A stretch of DNA of 64,000 nucleotides from Hepsetus odoe (GCA_017165825.1 CM029372.1:1-64000); one strand, 5' to 3'; positions 33,015-43,099 are shown, counted from the first letter of the stretch. Numbers and translations are program-made. The notes: generated by a model from the sequence alone, not told the origin.

Positions 33015-35073
33015 ATGAATAAGACAACTAAAGTGAAGACCCTTGAGGGACAGGGTAAGGTGAAAACACCAGCGGAGAAGATGTGTGAAAGGAACCCCTT
33101 GATAAAGGATAAAATTCTAAAGATAAATCAAAAGTGGGCTAAGCGTACCAAGGGTTTAAACTCTAAATGGCCAGCAGAAGGCACATATGATGTAACACTT
33201 TGTGAGACTCTGGAAATTCTCATCCTGATCCACAAACCAAAGGACAAATCCAGTAAACGACAAGCAAAGCAACAGGATGAATTAGAAATCTTAAAAATGT
33301 TTAAGAGAGGAGAAGAGAACCTTCGAAAAGTTATTAACGGAAGACAGGAGATTAAAGAGAGAAAAGAAGAAACAGAGAAGAAGTTGAAGATGTATGGTAC
33401 CCCTCCACCTTATGTAGGACAGTATCCTGTCATTGAAGGGAAGTTTGATATTTCTGGACAAGTGACTGTGACAGATGACAAAAAGGATCCAGAACCAGAA
33501 GATGAACAAGAAGCAGCCTTGGAGGATGAGAAGAGAATCTCAGAGGATGCTGAGAGAACATCCAAAAACCCACCGACCCTCCACAAAAGGGAGGGGCCCT
33601 ACTGCTTAAAAACTGCTTTCAAAAAGGTATAAACCATAAAGATAATACCAAAACAGTCCTGTCGCCCTGACAACGACAAGAGAGAGAGAGTAGGCAGCAG
33701 AGCAGTGAGACAGTATATGCAGATCTTAATAAATTACAGCAGGAGTGGAGAAGTGTAGTATTAGAGAGTGAAGAGGCATTAAGGAGAGAAAGGGAGTCAG
33801 AGGCGCGGTCACTGAGAGGTGATGAAGGAAGAACTGAGCAGACAGAATGGGAAGACAGAGATGATGAAGGTGTGTTGGATTGTTACAGGAAGTACAGAAA
33901 ACAAATGAGAAAGGAGAGAGAATTAAGGAGGGAATTAAAGGATATGGAAAGGAAGTTACAGGAAGAGAAAAGGAGAATGAGGACTGAGCTGACTAAAGGA
34001 AATAGAGATGAGAGAAGAGTAGGATGGAGTGCACCAAGGGGGAGGCCCAAAAACTGGACACAAAGTCTTGATGATTCTATCCAAAGAATAAGCAAATCAA
34101 TTACTAATCTGGATGAAATTGTGTGCACTGCAATGGAAAGAAAAGTCCAAAGAGACAGAGTAGAAGGGATAAAGGTGAAATATCAGAACGTGAAGAGGAC
34201 ACTGAGATTCAGGCAGAGCCAAATATGAGATTAAGATCGGGGAGAAAATATGGGATGGTACAAGCACCTATACTGATTAAGGGAAGACATGCTCATTACA
34301 TACCATGGCAGACCCAGGATTTGGAAGGGTTGGTCAATAGCTTGGCCGATCTGCATGAAGGGGCTCAGAAGTGGATACTGGACATTGAAGAAAAGTTACT
34401 TGGGCGTCTCCTTGCTATAGGAGATGTAAAAGCCTTATTGGCCCGAATGATTGGTCAAAAGGCAATGGAAGACATCATGACAAAAGCAGGCATGGGGCAT
34501 CAAGCTGTGGATGCGACCAGTGATGGTGTGGAATTCAATCCATACCATAACAGACTGTGGAACGCAATGAGGGAAGTCTATCCAAGGGGAAAAAAAGCTC
34601 CAAGGGGAGCTGCAGTCGTGGAAGAAAAGATGTTGCAGGCATCACAAATGCCAGTGACTCCAAATCCTGTATCACCAGTGAGACAGCAACTGGATGGAGT
34701 TCAACAACCACAGCAGCCCACAACTCCCTCAGTTCCAGTCATCAATGTGTACGCACAGCCCGGCGGAAGTGGACCAAGCCAGCCGAAATTCAGCAGACAA
34801 CAGCAGCGGCAGCCACAAGGTCCACTTGGAGTGTGTTGGGGATGTGGACAACCAGGACACATCCGAAGGAAATGTTCAGTAAACCCATGGAAGGGACCTG
34901 GAGTGCAGGGAGGTGCGGGTTGGCAGGCTCCCCAAATTGTGGGTCAAGAACAATCACAGCAAAACCCAAATTCAGGGCATCCGTGGACAGGAGGGAAGCA
35001 GAACCCTGCCTGGACTGAACTGACACAAAACTCCGGTCCAGTGAATTACTGGGGTGGGAAAAATGGGTGCTAG
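33015..35073 (+). pseudogene. gag: ERV4 gag
   Basis: 33015-33632 is the matrix-like N-terminus (MNKTTKVKTLEGQGKVKTP), followed by a charged linker (33872-34228). 34123-35073 holds capsid N-terminal part, Gln/Pro-rich spacer and an intact zinc knuckle CWGCGQPGHIRRKC (34834-34875). The capsid C-terminal segment present in ERV3 (KLDLKTLKVEPIGETENPF onward) is deleted after REVYPR. Two frameshifts (near 33630 and 34130) are visible. Confidence 0.82.
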
Positions 35074-35112
35074 GGAGGCCCAGAGGGTCCTACAGGGGAG
35101 GGTCAACTCTTA

Positions 35113-35418
35113 TTGACTAGCAAGGGAGCTGATGGGGAATCAACGCTGCAGGTTCAGGTAAATGGCAAAACAATACCCATGATGATAGATACAGGAGCTT
35201 GTTATACATGCCTTAATTCTAATTATGCCATTAACCTCCCCAGGTCAGGAAAATTCGTAAAGACCGTAGGATTCTCGGGACAAGTGCAGCTAATACCAGT
35301 AACAGCTCCAGTTAAAGTAACAGTGCAGGGCAAAACAATCAATATACCAATCTTAGTTTCAGAGCAAACTCCCGTAAATTTATTAGGGAGAAACGCTTTG
35401 TGCCAGTTGGGATTCTAG
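35113..35418 (+). pseudogene. pro: ERV4 protease
   Basis: Aspartic protease of about 100 residues: active site IDTGA at about 35185-35200, flap region, and the closing VNLLGRNAL motif. The domain itself is uninterrupted, but the stop at 35418 separates it from RT and gag ends in another stop, so it would not be made as in a live virus. Confidence 0.85.
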
Positions 35419-37446
35419 ATTTGGTATACACCTGATGGAGTTTATGTGGATGACATGCAGTTAGTGCTCAGATGAATGTGACATTAGGAAGGGAAGCTAT
35501 CAAAGATACCAAAAGCAAGGGACCCCAGATTAGAATATCACTGTACTATGATTTATGATAAAGGCCAGGATGAGATGCTGGAGGAAGAATGGCTTAGAAA
35601 GACTGCAGGAACAAAAGTTAACCTTAAAATTAGAAGTGTGGTGGTAGGGACAGAAGGAACGGCTCTTCACGTGGAAGATAATGAGTTCATCAATGAGTGG
35701 TATGATGTTGAAGGAGCAAGACCTCATGTGACACTACTAATAAATGAAGGATTTGAGTCAAAGGAGTTGGGAACAATGGTTAAAAGAGCAGAAGAACTGA
35801 AGTGGGAGAAGACACAAAATCCATTGATACTATGTGCTGAAGATAATTCAATGATCAAAGTGTTGTGTGAATTGGAAGTGACAGCAACACCACAGGCAGT
35901 AGCAATCCCTAGATCTGAAAATGATGATGTCTGGAAGCAAATGAGTGCACAACTGAAAGAAGAAGAAGATTCCCTGAAGAAACAAATGATTAAGCAAGTC
36001 CCTGAAGAACTGTGTTCGCGACATGAGGCAGATGTGGGACAGGTAAAATCAGCTTCACCAGTTCAGATCAGATTGAAACCTAGAACACAACTGCCTAGGA
36101 GAGCTCAGTATCTAATAAAACCAGAAGCTGAGCAGGGAATAGAGAGAACTATACTAGGGCTGGTAGAAGCAGGAGTACTAATAGAGATGAGAAGCCCATG
36201 TAACACCCCTATACTCCCAGTACAAAAGGTAGATAAAACTAAGTGGCGATTGGTGCACAATCTAAGAGCAGTAAATGCAGCGGTGGAAGACTGGCAAGCG
36301 GAAGTGCCCAATCCACACACATTACTTATGAACATTCCACCAGATGCCAAGTACTTTACGGTAATAGATTTGTGTTCTGCATTTTTTAGTATTCCAATAG
36401 CGGGAAGAGTTGCGGTATCTATTTGCATTCACGTACAGGGGGAAGCAGTACAGCTATACAAGGTTACCACGGGGATTCAAACATTGCCCTCATATATTTA
36501 ATCAAGTTCTGAGACAGGATCTAGAGGAACTGGATTTAAACAGCACAATGCTATAGTATGTTGATGATGTAATCTTGTGTTCTCCGACAGTAGAACAATG
36601 TCATGAAGACTCTGTTAAAGTTCTCAGAAAATTAGCTGAGGGGGGACATAAGGTGTCACAAGCAAAGTTACAATATTGCCAACCACAGGTAGAGTACCTG
36701 GGATGACTGGTGGCACATGGAACGAAAGCAATAGCCCCTTCACAGCTGGAGGGAATAGGTAAGGCCCCTTTTTGTTTGTTTGTTGCTAATCGCTGTGATG
36801 GATTTGCTTCAGCAGTGTTGATGCAGGAGACATGTAGTGGACGAAAGAAACAGCCAATAGCTTATTATAGCACTAAACTAGATGGAGTGGCTCAGGGATG
36901 GCCACCATGCTATCAGGGTTTAGCAGCAGTACATTATGCTTACTAGAAAGCTTCAGTTCTGACGATGGGGTTTCCAGTGGTCATCTATTCCCATCACAAA
37001 ATCATAGAGCTGATCGAGAATAGCAGGTTTGTTTTAACACAAGCAAAGAGTTTACAGTATTCTTTCTTGCTTACATTTCCAGATGTGACTCTTAGGAGAT
37101 GTAATACAGTTAATCCAGCAGAATTATTACCTTTCCAGTCTGAAGGAAAACCACATGATTGCATAGCTAGTTCATTGGCGTTCTCTAAGTTAAGACCTGA
37201 TTTAGAGTCTACACCAATTCCGGAAGCAGAAGTGACTTATTTTGTTGATGGATCCGGTTTTAGGGATCACTTGGGGAACCATGCGGGATATGCTGTGGTG
37301 AGGAAGGGAAACGGAGATGTTTTTGAGGTAGTAAAGGCCGAAAATTGTCCTCAGCCATGTTCTGCCCAACTAGCAGAGTTGAAGGCAGTAATCGAGGCAT
37401 GCAGATTGGCAAAGGGAAAGAGTGTTAATGTTTTTACTGACTCAGC
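35419..37446 (+). pseudogene. pol: ERV4 RT and start of RNase H
   Basis: 35548-36501 covers the pre-RT linker and RT fingers and palm (KWRLVHNLRAVNAAV, FTVIDLCSAFFSIP with the first catalytic Asp). After a frameshift near 36470 the YVDD active site occurs at 36557-36568, immediately after an in-frame TAG. The thumb is shortened: the reading jumps from a short post-YVDD region to the RNase H linker. 36965-37446 holds RNase H start (TYFVDGSGF) and ends where A-IQ inserted. Confidence 0.85.
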
Positions 37447-37886
37447 TGTCACGTGTGTTAGGGTTTGGGCACGCTAGAGGGCGCTCTCTGTCACGTGTGT
37501 TGTGTTTTGGGCACGCTAGAGGGCGCTCTCGGTCACATTCAGGGTGTTTGTCACACGAGGTGTTTAGGGTACGCTAGAGGGCGCTCTGTTCTGACTAAGC
37601 ACACCTGAGCCCCTGCGGGCAGGTGTGCATCATTGGGGCTGACTATTTAAGCCCCGATGAGTCAGAACAGAGCGCGGCTCATTAGATAGGCTATGCCTAC
37701 ACGTAATGGTGGTTTTTGTCAGTCAGTCAGTCAGTCAGTCAGTCAGTCAGTCAGTCAGTCAGTCACCTGAGTAGTAACTGCAGTCTGAGTTCTTGTTTGT
37801 TTGTGTTTTCTCCTTTGTTTAATAAACTTCTGTTCTGAACCCCTGGCTCGGACCTGACGTCCCTCTGGTACCACACCACCATTACA
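37447..37886 (+). repeat. 5' LTR of A-IQ
   Basis: TGTCACG...CATTACA. U3 holds three copies of a TCACG..GGCACGCTAGAGGGCGCTCT unit, then a 16-bp perfect inverted repeat (37581-37596 and 37660-37675) enclosing an inverted CACACCTG/CAGGTGTG pair and the TATTTAA box (37644-37650). GCGGCTCATT (37674-37683) begins about 30 bp past the TATA box. Eleven AGTC units lie at 37721-37764 and an AATAAA at about 37820. Confidence 0.93.
37644..37650 (+). promoter_or_regulatory. TATA box of A-IQ 5' LTR
   Basis: TATTTAA within GGGGCT-GAC-TATTTAAGCCCC, conserved as TATTTAAG or TTATAAG in every A and B LTR of this window. The predicted transcript start is around 37672-37676. Confidence 0.75.
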
Positions 37887-37887
37887 G

Positions 37888-37897
37888 AATGAGCCGC
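37888..37897 (+). promoter_or_regulatory. Putative self-priming site of A-IQ
   Basis: AATGAGCCGC, two bases after the LTR, is the exact reverse complement of GCGGCTCATT at the predicted RNA 5' end (37674-37683). The ORF start codon is inside it. There is no tRNA-type TGG site next to the LTR. Tf1- and sushi-type elements are known to prime this way. Confidence 0.65.
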
Positions 37898-40681
37898 CAG
37901 TACCTGGACGTCGCGAGCCACGATGGCGATATGGAGTGCGTGTTGTGGGCGACAGCCAATGCTGTGGAGCAGTCGCTGCAGCTGATAAAGTCCTGGGAGA
38001 CAGGGGCGACTTTTCCAGACCTCCGCGAACAGCTGGACGGTGAGGAGTGGGTGCGACGGACACCGGCGGCCACGGCAAGGGAGCTGGAGCGCCGTCTGAG
38101 GAATGCGACGTCGCTGCTCCCACTTGATATCATCCTAGATCCCGAGCTTCGCATGGATCGGTTCGCGCTTTGTCTCCGGATGCTGAGCTCCATGGCTAAA
38201 GGGACACAGCGCTATCTCAACGCGCTGGACCGCGTGCTCTCTTCCGCACGCGACATGGAAGGCGGGGCTTCGTTGACGGCTGGCGTTACTCAACGCGGAG
38301 GCACGGCGTCTACCGTGTCGCAAGCAGCTCAACGAGGAAGCACGGCGTCTACCGTGTCGCAAGCGGCTCAACGCGGAAGCACGGCGTCTACCGTGTTGCA
38401 AGCAGCTCAACGCGGAGGCACGGCGTCTACCGTGTCGCAAGCGGCTCAACGCAGAAGCACGAAGGCAACTGCACCGCTCGCAGTTCAACACAGTGACTCA
38501 CCGTCGAGAGCGCCGCGCGCCAGCAACCACGATCCGCCAGCGGAGAACACGCCGCGCAAGGCTGAAAAAGAGAACACAGCCAACGCGAGTCACCACAAGA
38601 GGTTGGTAGCTAACGCACCTTTCCGTGTTCACAGCGACAGCAGCACGGCGCCCCCCGCGTCGCACCGCGCCTGCACGACGCCCCCCGCGTCGCAACGTGA
38701 CTGCATCGTGCCCACCGCGCTGCAGCGCGCCAGTAACCTCGATCCGCCAGCGGAAAAGGCGTCGCGTGCAGCTGATAGCGGGAACACGGCCAGCGCAAAT
38801 CACCACAAGAGGTTGGTAGCAAACGCGCCTTTCCGTGTCCACAGCGACAGCACGAAGCTCAGCGCGCCGCACCGCGACAGCACGAAGCTCAGCGCGCCGC
38901 ACCGCGACAGCACGGCGTCCCCCGAGCCGCAGCGCGCCAGCAACCACAGTCCGCCAGCGGAGAACGCGCCGCGCGCAGCTGATAGCGGGAACACGGCCAA
39001 CGCGAATCACCACGAGAGGTTGGTAGCAAACGCGTCTTTCCGTGTTCACAGCGACAGCACGGCGCCCACCAAGAGGAATGCAAAGAAGGCCACCCGCAAC
39101 AAGAGAAGCGAGGCAATGGCAAAGAAGGCAGTTCCGGACGCAGAGAGCAGGAGGAGGGTGGAGACCACTTCCTGCATCGCGCAACCGGGGAAGTCGACCA
39201 AGGAAGCCCTTCGCAACAAGGAAAGCGGCATCAAGAAGTCGACCCCCAAAACCAGCTCCATGAAGCCATCTGCTACACAGAAAGCAGAGAAGGAGCAGCT
39301 CCAGGTTAGTGGCAAGTTTAAAAGGAAAGCTCGGGTGCAAAAGAGAATTGAACATGAGGCTGCTGGAACCATTCAGGCACAGGTGAGGAAACACATAAAC
39401 AGAAAGTACTACCTGAGGCTACTGTGGGCAGCCAAGACGGTTCAGCGATATTATAGAGCTAGTAAGAGTATGAGGCAAGAAATGAAGTCTTTGCAGGAGA
39501 AAAAAGGGGCTGTTGTTGTTCTACAAGCTGCATTCCGAGGGATGAAGACCAGACAGACTCTGAAACTGAAGCACCAGGCTGCCACGGTTTTACAAAGGGC
39601 TTACAGGGCTCACTGTGCTCGGGCACGATACTCATACATCAAACAGACTGTTGTTGCAATCCAGCTGAGGTATCGTTCCACACGTGAAGCCAGAAAACAA
39701 AGAAAGGAGTTTTTGACATTGTGCTCCGCTGCAATGCTCCTGCAAGCCTGCTTCAGAGGTCAGAGGGTCAGAAGGGCTGTGATCCTGCACCATCAGGCCG
39801 CTTCCCTGATTCAGGCTGCGTTCAGAAGACACAGGGAGGTAACAAAGTACCAGGCCATAAGGAGGTCAGTCATCTTCATCCAAAAATATTATAGGTCCTA
39901 CATCAGGGGCAAAAGTGAACATGAGCGATTCCTGGTGTTGAAAAAGTCAGCGATACGCATCCAGGCCACCTTTAGAGGTTATTTAGTGCGGAGAAACATG
40001 AACGCTATGAACCAAGCTGCTGTCATTGTTCAGGCTGCTGGGAGAGTGCACCAGCGGGGATCTGTCTTCAGGAGGCCGCGCTGGGCAACGAGTGGTCGTC
40101 AGAGGCGGTTCGGAAGGCGGAGACCGGGACTTCGACTTCGACAGAGGTGTCAACATGCTGCGAGGGGCTTGCAGAAGTCAGTCAGAGAGGAGCCGGTGAG
40201 AGATCGAGCCGTGTGGCGCAAAGTGGCGAGGACCATCCAGTCCCACCTCAGAGGTGAGCAGATCAGCCGCAGAAAGGTCCAGTTTGCAGAACAGGAGGAG
40301 TTGCTTACAGGATGCTACCAGCAGCTGACCGAAGGAGCCTTCATGCCACAGGTGAACGCCGCGGTCTCGAGGGACAGGAAGAAGGAGACATCGGTTCAAA
40401 GAGAAGGTGAGCATCATGGAAGGAGCAGCCAAGTCAGAGAGGTCTCTAGCGTTAAGATACATGCTGTGATGGTGTTCCAAAGAGAGGTACTGAGGAGAAC
40501 ACCGGAACAGAGAAACCCAACTGTATGCCAGACAACGAGGAGAGTTGTGATTCCAACCAGTCAGGAGAAGCTGGAGGCTCAACTAGCCGCTTTGGAGGAG
40601 CAACTGAGTCAGACCACAGCAGAGCTGAGAAGGGTGCAGGACCACAACATTGCAGGCGGAACTGAGAGAGGCCCAAAGTGA
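37889..40681 (+). CDS. Retroelement ORF with ASPM-like IQ-repeat array (930 aa)
   Basis: The ATG lies three bases after the LTR; MSRQYLDV matches the start of A-cc1 (MSRQNRDV). Residues 1-130 are a helical leader. 131-200 hold about five 13-residue repeats (SQAAQRGSTASTV). 200-400 hold three longer repeats containing HHKRLVANAPFRVHSDS. About 400-475 is Lys/Arg-rich and ends EQLQ. Residues 480-725 are a run of IQ motifs (AGTIQAQVRKHI, VVVLQAAFRGMKTRQ, SLIQAAFRRHRE, IFIQKYYRSYIRG, IRIQATFRGYLVRR) with the alternating spacing of ASPM, a spindle-pole protein whose IQ motifs bind calmodulin and light chains. One more IQ follows near residue 780, then a short coiled coil. The frame is fully open in a young element. 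Function in the element is unknown; calmodulin binding is inferred from family. Confidence 0.85.
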   Translation: MSRQYLDVASHDGDMECVLWATANAVEQSLQLIKSWETGATFPDLREQLDGEEWVRRTPAATARELERRLRNATSLLPLDIILDPELRMDRFALCLRMLSSMAKGTQRYLNALDRVLSSARDMEGGASLTAGVTQRGGTASTVSQAAQRGSTASTVSQAAQRGSTASTVLQAAQRGGTASTVSQAAQRRSTKATAPLAVQHSDSPSRAPRASNHDPPAENTPRKAEKENTANASHHKRLVANAPFRVHSDSSTAPPASHRACTTPPASQRDCIVPTALQRASNLDPPAEKASRAADSGNTASANHHKRLVANAPFRVHSDSTKLSAPHRDSTKLSAPHRDSTASPEPQRASNHSPPAENAPRAADSGNTANANHHERLVANASFRVHSDSTAPTKRNAKKATRNKRSEAMAKKAVPDAESRRRVETTSCIAQPGKSTKEALRNKESGIKKSTPKTSSMKPSATQKAEKEQLQVSGKFKRKARVQKRIEHEAAGTIQAQVRKHINRKYYLRLLWAAKTVQRYYRASKSMRQEMKSLQEKKGAVVVLQAAFRGMKTRQTLKLKHQAATVLQRAYRAHCARARYSYIKQTVVAIQLRYRSTREARKQRKEFLTLCSAAMLLQACFRGQRVRRAVILHHQAASLIQAAFRRHREVTKYQAIRRSVIFIQKYYRSYIRGKSEHERFLVLKKSAIRIQATFRGYLVRRNMNAMNQAAVIVQAAGRVHQRGSVFRRPRWATSGRQRRFGRRRPGLRLRQRCQHAARGLQKSVREEPVRDRAVWRKVARTIQSHLRGEQISRRKVQFAEQEELLTGCYQQLTEGAFMPQVNAAVSRDRKKETSVQREGEHHGRSSQVREVSSVKIHAVMVFQREVLRRTPEQRNPTVCQTTRRVVIPTSQEKLEAQLAALEEQLSQTTAELRRVQDHNIAGGTERGPK
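39302..39311 (+). promoter_or_regulatory. Splice-donor-like site at the cargo boundary of A-IQ
   Basis: CAGGTTAGTG at the point where the basic leader (EQLQ) meets the IQ-containing cargo. The same position carries CAGGTTAGTG in A3 (62545) and CAGGTAAGAG in A-cc1. Confidence 0.35.
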
Positions 40682-41362
40682 GGCCGGTAAGCTCAGCGGG
40701 CTGGAGAAGCAGGTTAGTGGTATGGAAGCGAGATTGGCGACCCTCGAATCCCGACTCACTCCACAGAAGCCAGTTCATGCTGGGACCCTGGTGGGTGGCA
40801 CCAGAGCCGAGCAGCTGAAGAACAGTCTGATGGAGAGGCCGGGAGAGATTCCAGAGGTCGAACCGCTGCATGATGGCTCCCAACCTCTCGTTCATCCTCT
40901 GAGTTCAGCAGACTCGGAACAAGGCGACTTATGGAGTGAGTCCAACAGAACCCGTCAGAGTGAAACCAGAAGCTGGGAGGCGGCGTCGCCGGGCCCCAAG
41001 CGGCCGGGAAGTAAGACCGAAACAGGGAGAGGGACTTCCTATGTAAACCCTGTAACGTCTGTGTATGGCTCCCTCTCAGGTCCAGTCAAGTCCAGGCTTT
41101 CCGCGGGGTCAGGCGAGGCCCCCAAGGACTTCAGAACCCAGTGCAGGCACCGGTCCAAGGGATGGACGGAACTGCTGGGATTCCCCTCACCACCACCAGC
41201 TGCCCGACATGACTGGTCGGAGGCCCTTTGTTTTTTTTTGTTTTTGTATGGACCTGACCATGTGTCCCGACTAGGGACTTGTGTTGTTGGTTTTTGCCTT
41301 CCCCCTGAGGTTCGGCTGCGTTCGGGCGCTTCGGGAGCCGCGCCCTTGGGGGGGGGGGGTTC
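40650..41362 (+). other. A-IQ 3' region: continued coiled coil, non-coding tail and polypurine tract
   Basis: The +1 frame from 40629 continues the coiled coil (LQAELREAQSEAGKLSGLEKQ, MEARLATLESRL) and stays open beyond 41000. The phrase LQAEL aligns with LQAELEKARRE of A-cc1 and LQAELQKARRE of A-cc2; relative to them about 5 nt are missing here, so the shift is probably a deletion. From about 41190 the sequence aligns with the A-cc2 non-coding tail (CCGAC.TG.CTGGTC, ATGGACCTGACCA). It ends in a run of G at 41348-41360. Confidence 0.65.
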
Positions 41363-41802
41363 TGTCACGTGTGTTAGGGTTTGGGCACGCTAGAGGGCAC
41401 TCTCTGTCACGTGTGTTGTGTTTTGGGCACGCTAGAGGGCGCTCTCGGTCACATTCAGGGTGTTTGTCACACGAGGTGTTTAGGGTACGCTAGAGGGCGC
41501 TCTGTTCTGACTAAGCACACCTGAGCCCCTGCGGGCAGGTGTGCATCATTGGGGCTGACTATTTAAGCCCCGATGAGTCAGAACAGAGCGCGGCTCATTA
41601 GATAGGCTATGCCTACACGTAATGGTGGTTTTTGTCAGTCAGTCAGTCAGTCAGTCAGTCAGTCAGTCAGTCAGTCAGTCACCTGAGTAGTAACTGCAGT
41701 CTGAGTTCTTGTTTGTTTGTGTTTTCTCCTTTGTTTAATAAACTTCTGTTCTGAACCCCTGGCTCGGACCTGACGTCCCTCTGGTACCACACCACCGTTA
41801 CA
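41363..41802 (+). repeat. 3' LTR of A-IQ
   Basis: 440 bp, same length and same number of AGTC units (11) as the 5' copy, with about two substitutions between them. Confidence 0.95.
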
Positions 41803-41807
41803 TCAGC

Positions 41808-43099
41808 GTATGCTCATGGAGTTACACATTTGTTTGGGGCAGTATGGAAACAGCGAGGTCTTAAGAAGACTGATGGTAGCCCAATACAACATTTGCAGGA
41901 AATACTGGAGTTGATGAGTGCTATGATGCTGCCAAGAAGACTGGCAATAGTTAAATGTCAGGCACATAAAAAAGGAAATGACTATGTGCTAAAGGGGAAT
42001 AATTTGGCTGATGAGGTTGCTAGAAAGGTCTCTAAGTGTGAGGATCCGGTGATGGCACCAATGGTAGCTATCAAACCAATAACCACACTGGATGACTTGG
42101 TGGAGATACAGAAACAAGCAACATTGTGTGAAAGAACTATGTGGAGTAACAGAGGAGATAAACAAGATGAAAAAGGGTTATGGAGAAATCATGAAGGGTT
42201 GTTGATTGCACCTAACACATTACTAACAATACTAATCACTAATGCACATGGGTTGGATCATTGCGCAAGAGGAGAAGTGGTAAGAAAAATAAAGAAACAA
42301 GGGTTTTGGTCTCCATATTTACAGGCAACGATTGATGAATTGCTGAGCCGATGCGATGTTTGTGCTCAAAATAATGTGCGAAAGGGAATCACTACCCCGG
42401 CTGGGCATATACCGGTACCTACCGGACTATTTCAACATCTGGTGATTGATTATGTGGACATGATTAAAAGGGTGAGAGGATACAGGTACATGCTTGTGGT
42501 CATTGACAGATTCAGCAGGTGGGTGGAAGCAACCCCATCCAAAGATCAAGGTGCTGGAACTGTTATCAAGTTTTTGACGAGAGAGGTAATCCCAAGATTT
42601 GGAATTCCTTCACAAATAAGTTCAGATAATGGATCAGCTTTTATCCAACAGATTGTTAAAAAGGTATTGCAACAATTGAGAATCAAACAACGACTGGGCT
42701 GTGTTTACCACCCCCAGTCTCAGAGGATGGTAGAAAGAGTTAATGGAACTCTAAAAACAAAGGTAAGTAAAATCTGTGCAGAAACTGGATTCCATTGGAT
42801 GGATGCTATCCCTTTAGCCCTGATGCATTACCGAATGCAAGCCAATAGAACCACTCATCTGACTCCACATCAGATGCTTACTGGTAGACACATGCCTGTA
42901 CCCCATCTGAGGGAGCCCTATCAGGGACCTCCCTTGGAACAATTGGAAGCAAAGCTGAAAGCCTATATGAGACAATTAACTGCTATACATAAAGCTATTT
43001 ATCAACAGGAGCTGAGGCGTGCTCCGGAACCGGAGGAGGAATCCACAAACCCATTAAGGCCAGGGGACCAGGTATACGTAAGAGTTTTCAGGAGGAAGT
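41808..43099 (+). pseudogene. pol: ERV4 RNase H end and integrase
   Basis: Resumes in frame after the A-IQ target duplication. 41830-42110 is the RNase H end. The integrase zinc domain has HGLDH and CDVCAQNN (about 42245-42370). The catalytic core has the first Asp (VIDYVDM), second Asp (ISSDNGSAF) and Glu (MVERVNGTLK), spaced as in DDE integrases. The frame is open for 463 codons from 41830, so the enzyme domain was intact until A-IQ and B inserted. The tail is cut at 43099 by B. Confidence 0.9.

Larger units (their letters stand above)
37447..41802 (+). mobile_element. A-IQ: young non-autonomous LTR element carrying IQ-repeat ORF
   Basis: 4356 bp flanked by the 5-bp duplication TCAGC (37442-37446 and 41803-41807) in the ERV4 RNase H. 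The two 440-bp LTRs differ at only two positions by eye (37478 G versus 41394 A region, and 37882 A versus 41798 G), indicating recent insertion. It carries one long ORF and no protease, RT or integrase. The G-run before the 3' LTR (41348-41360) is a polypurine tract. It must rely on enzymes from another element. Confidence 0.93.

Noticed and set aside
38498..39394. Long minus-strand open frame of 298 codons opposite the A-IQ leader
   Set aside because: It is antisense to repetitive GC-rich coding sequence; composition and repeats create it, and it has no motif.
40629..40681. Programmed +1 frameshift between the two A-IQ frames
   Set aside because: Comparison with A-cc1 and A-cc2 at LQAEL suggests about 5 nt are missing here, so a deletion explains it. 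The shift is kept as an oddity, not as a recoding site.
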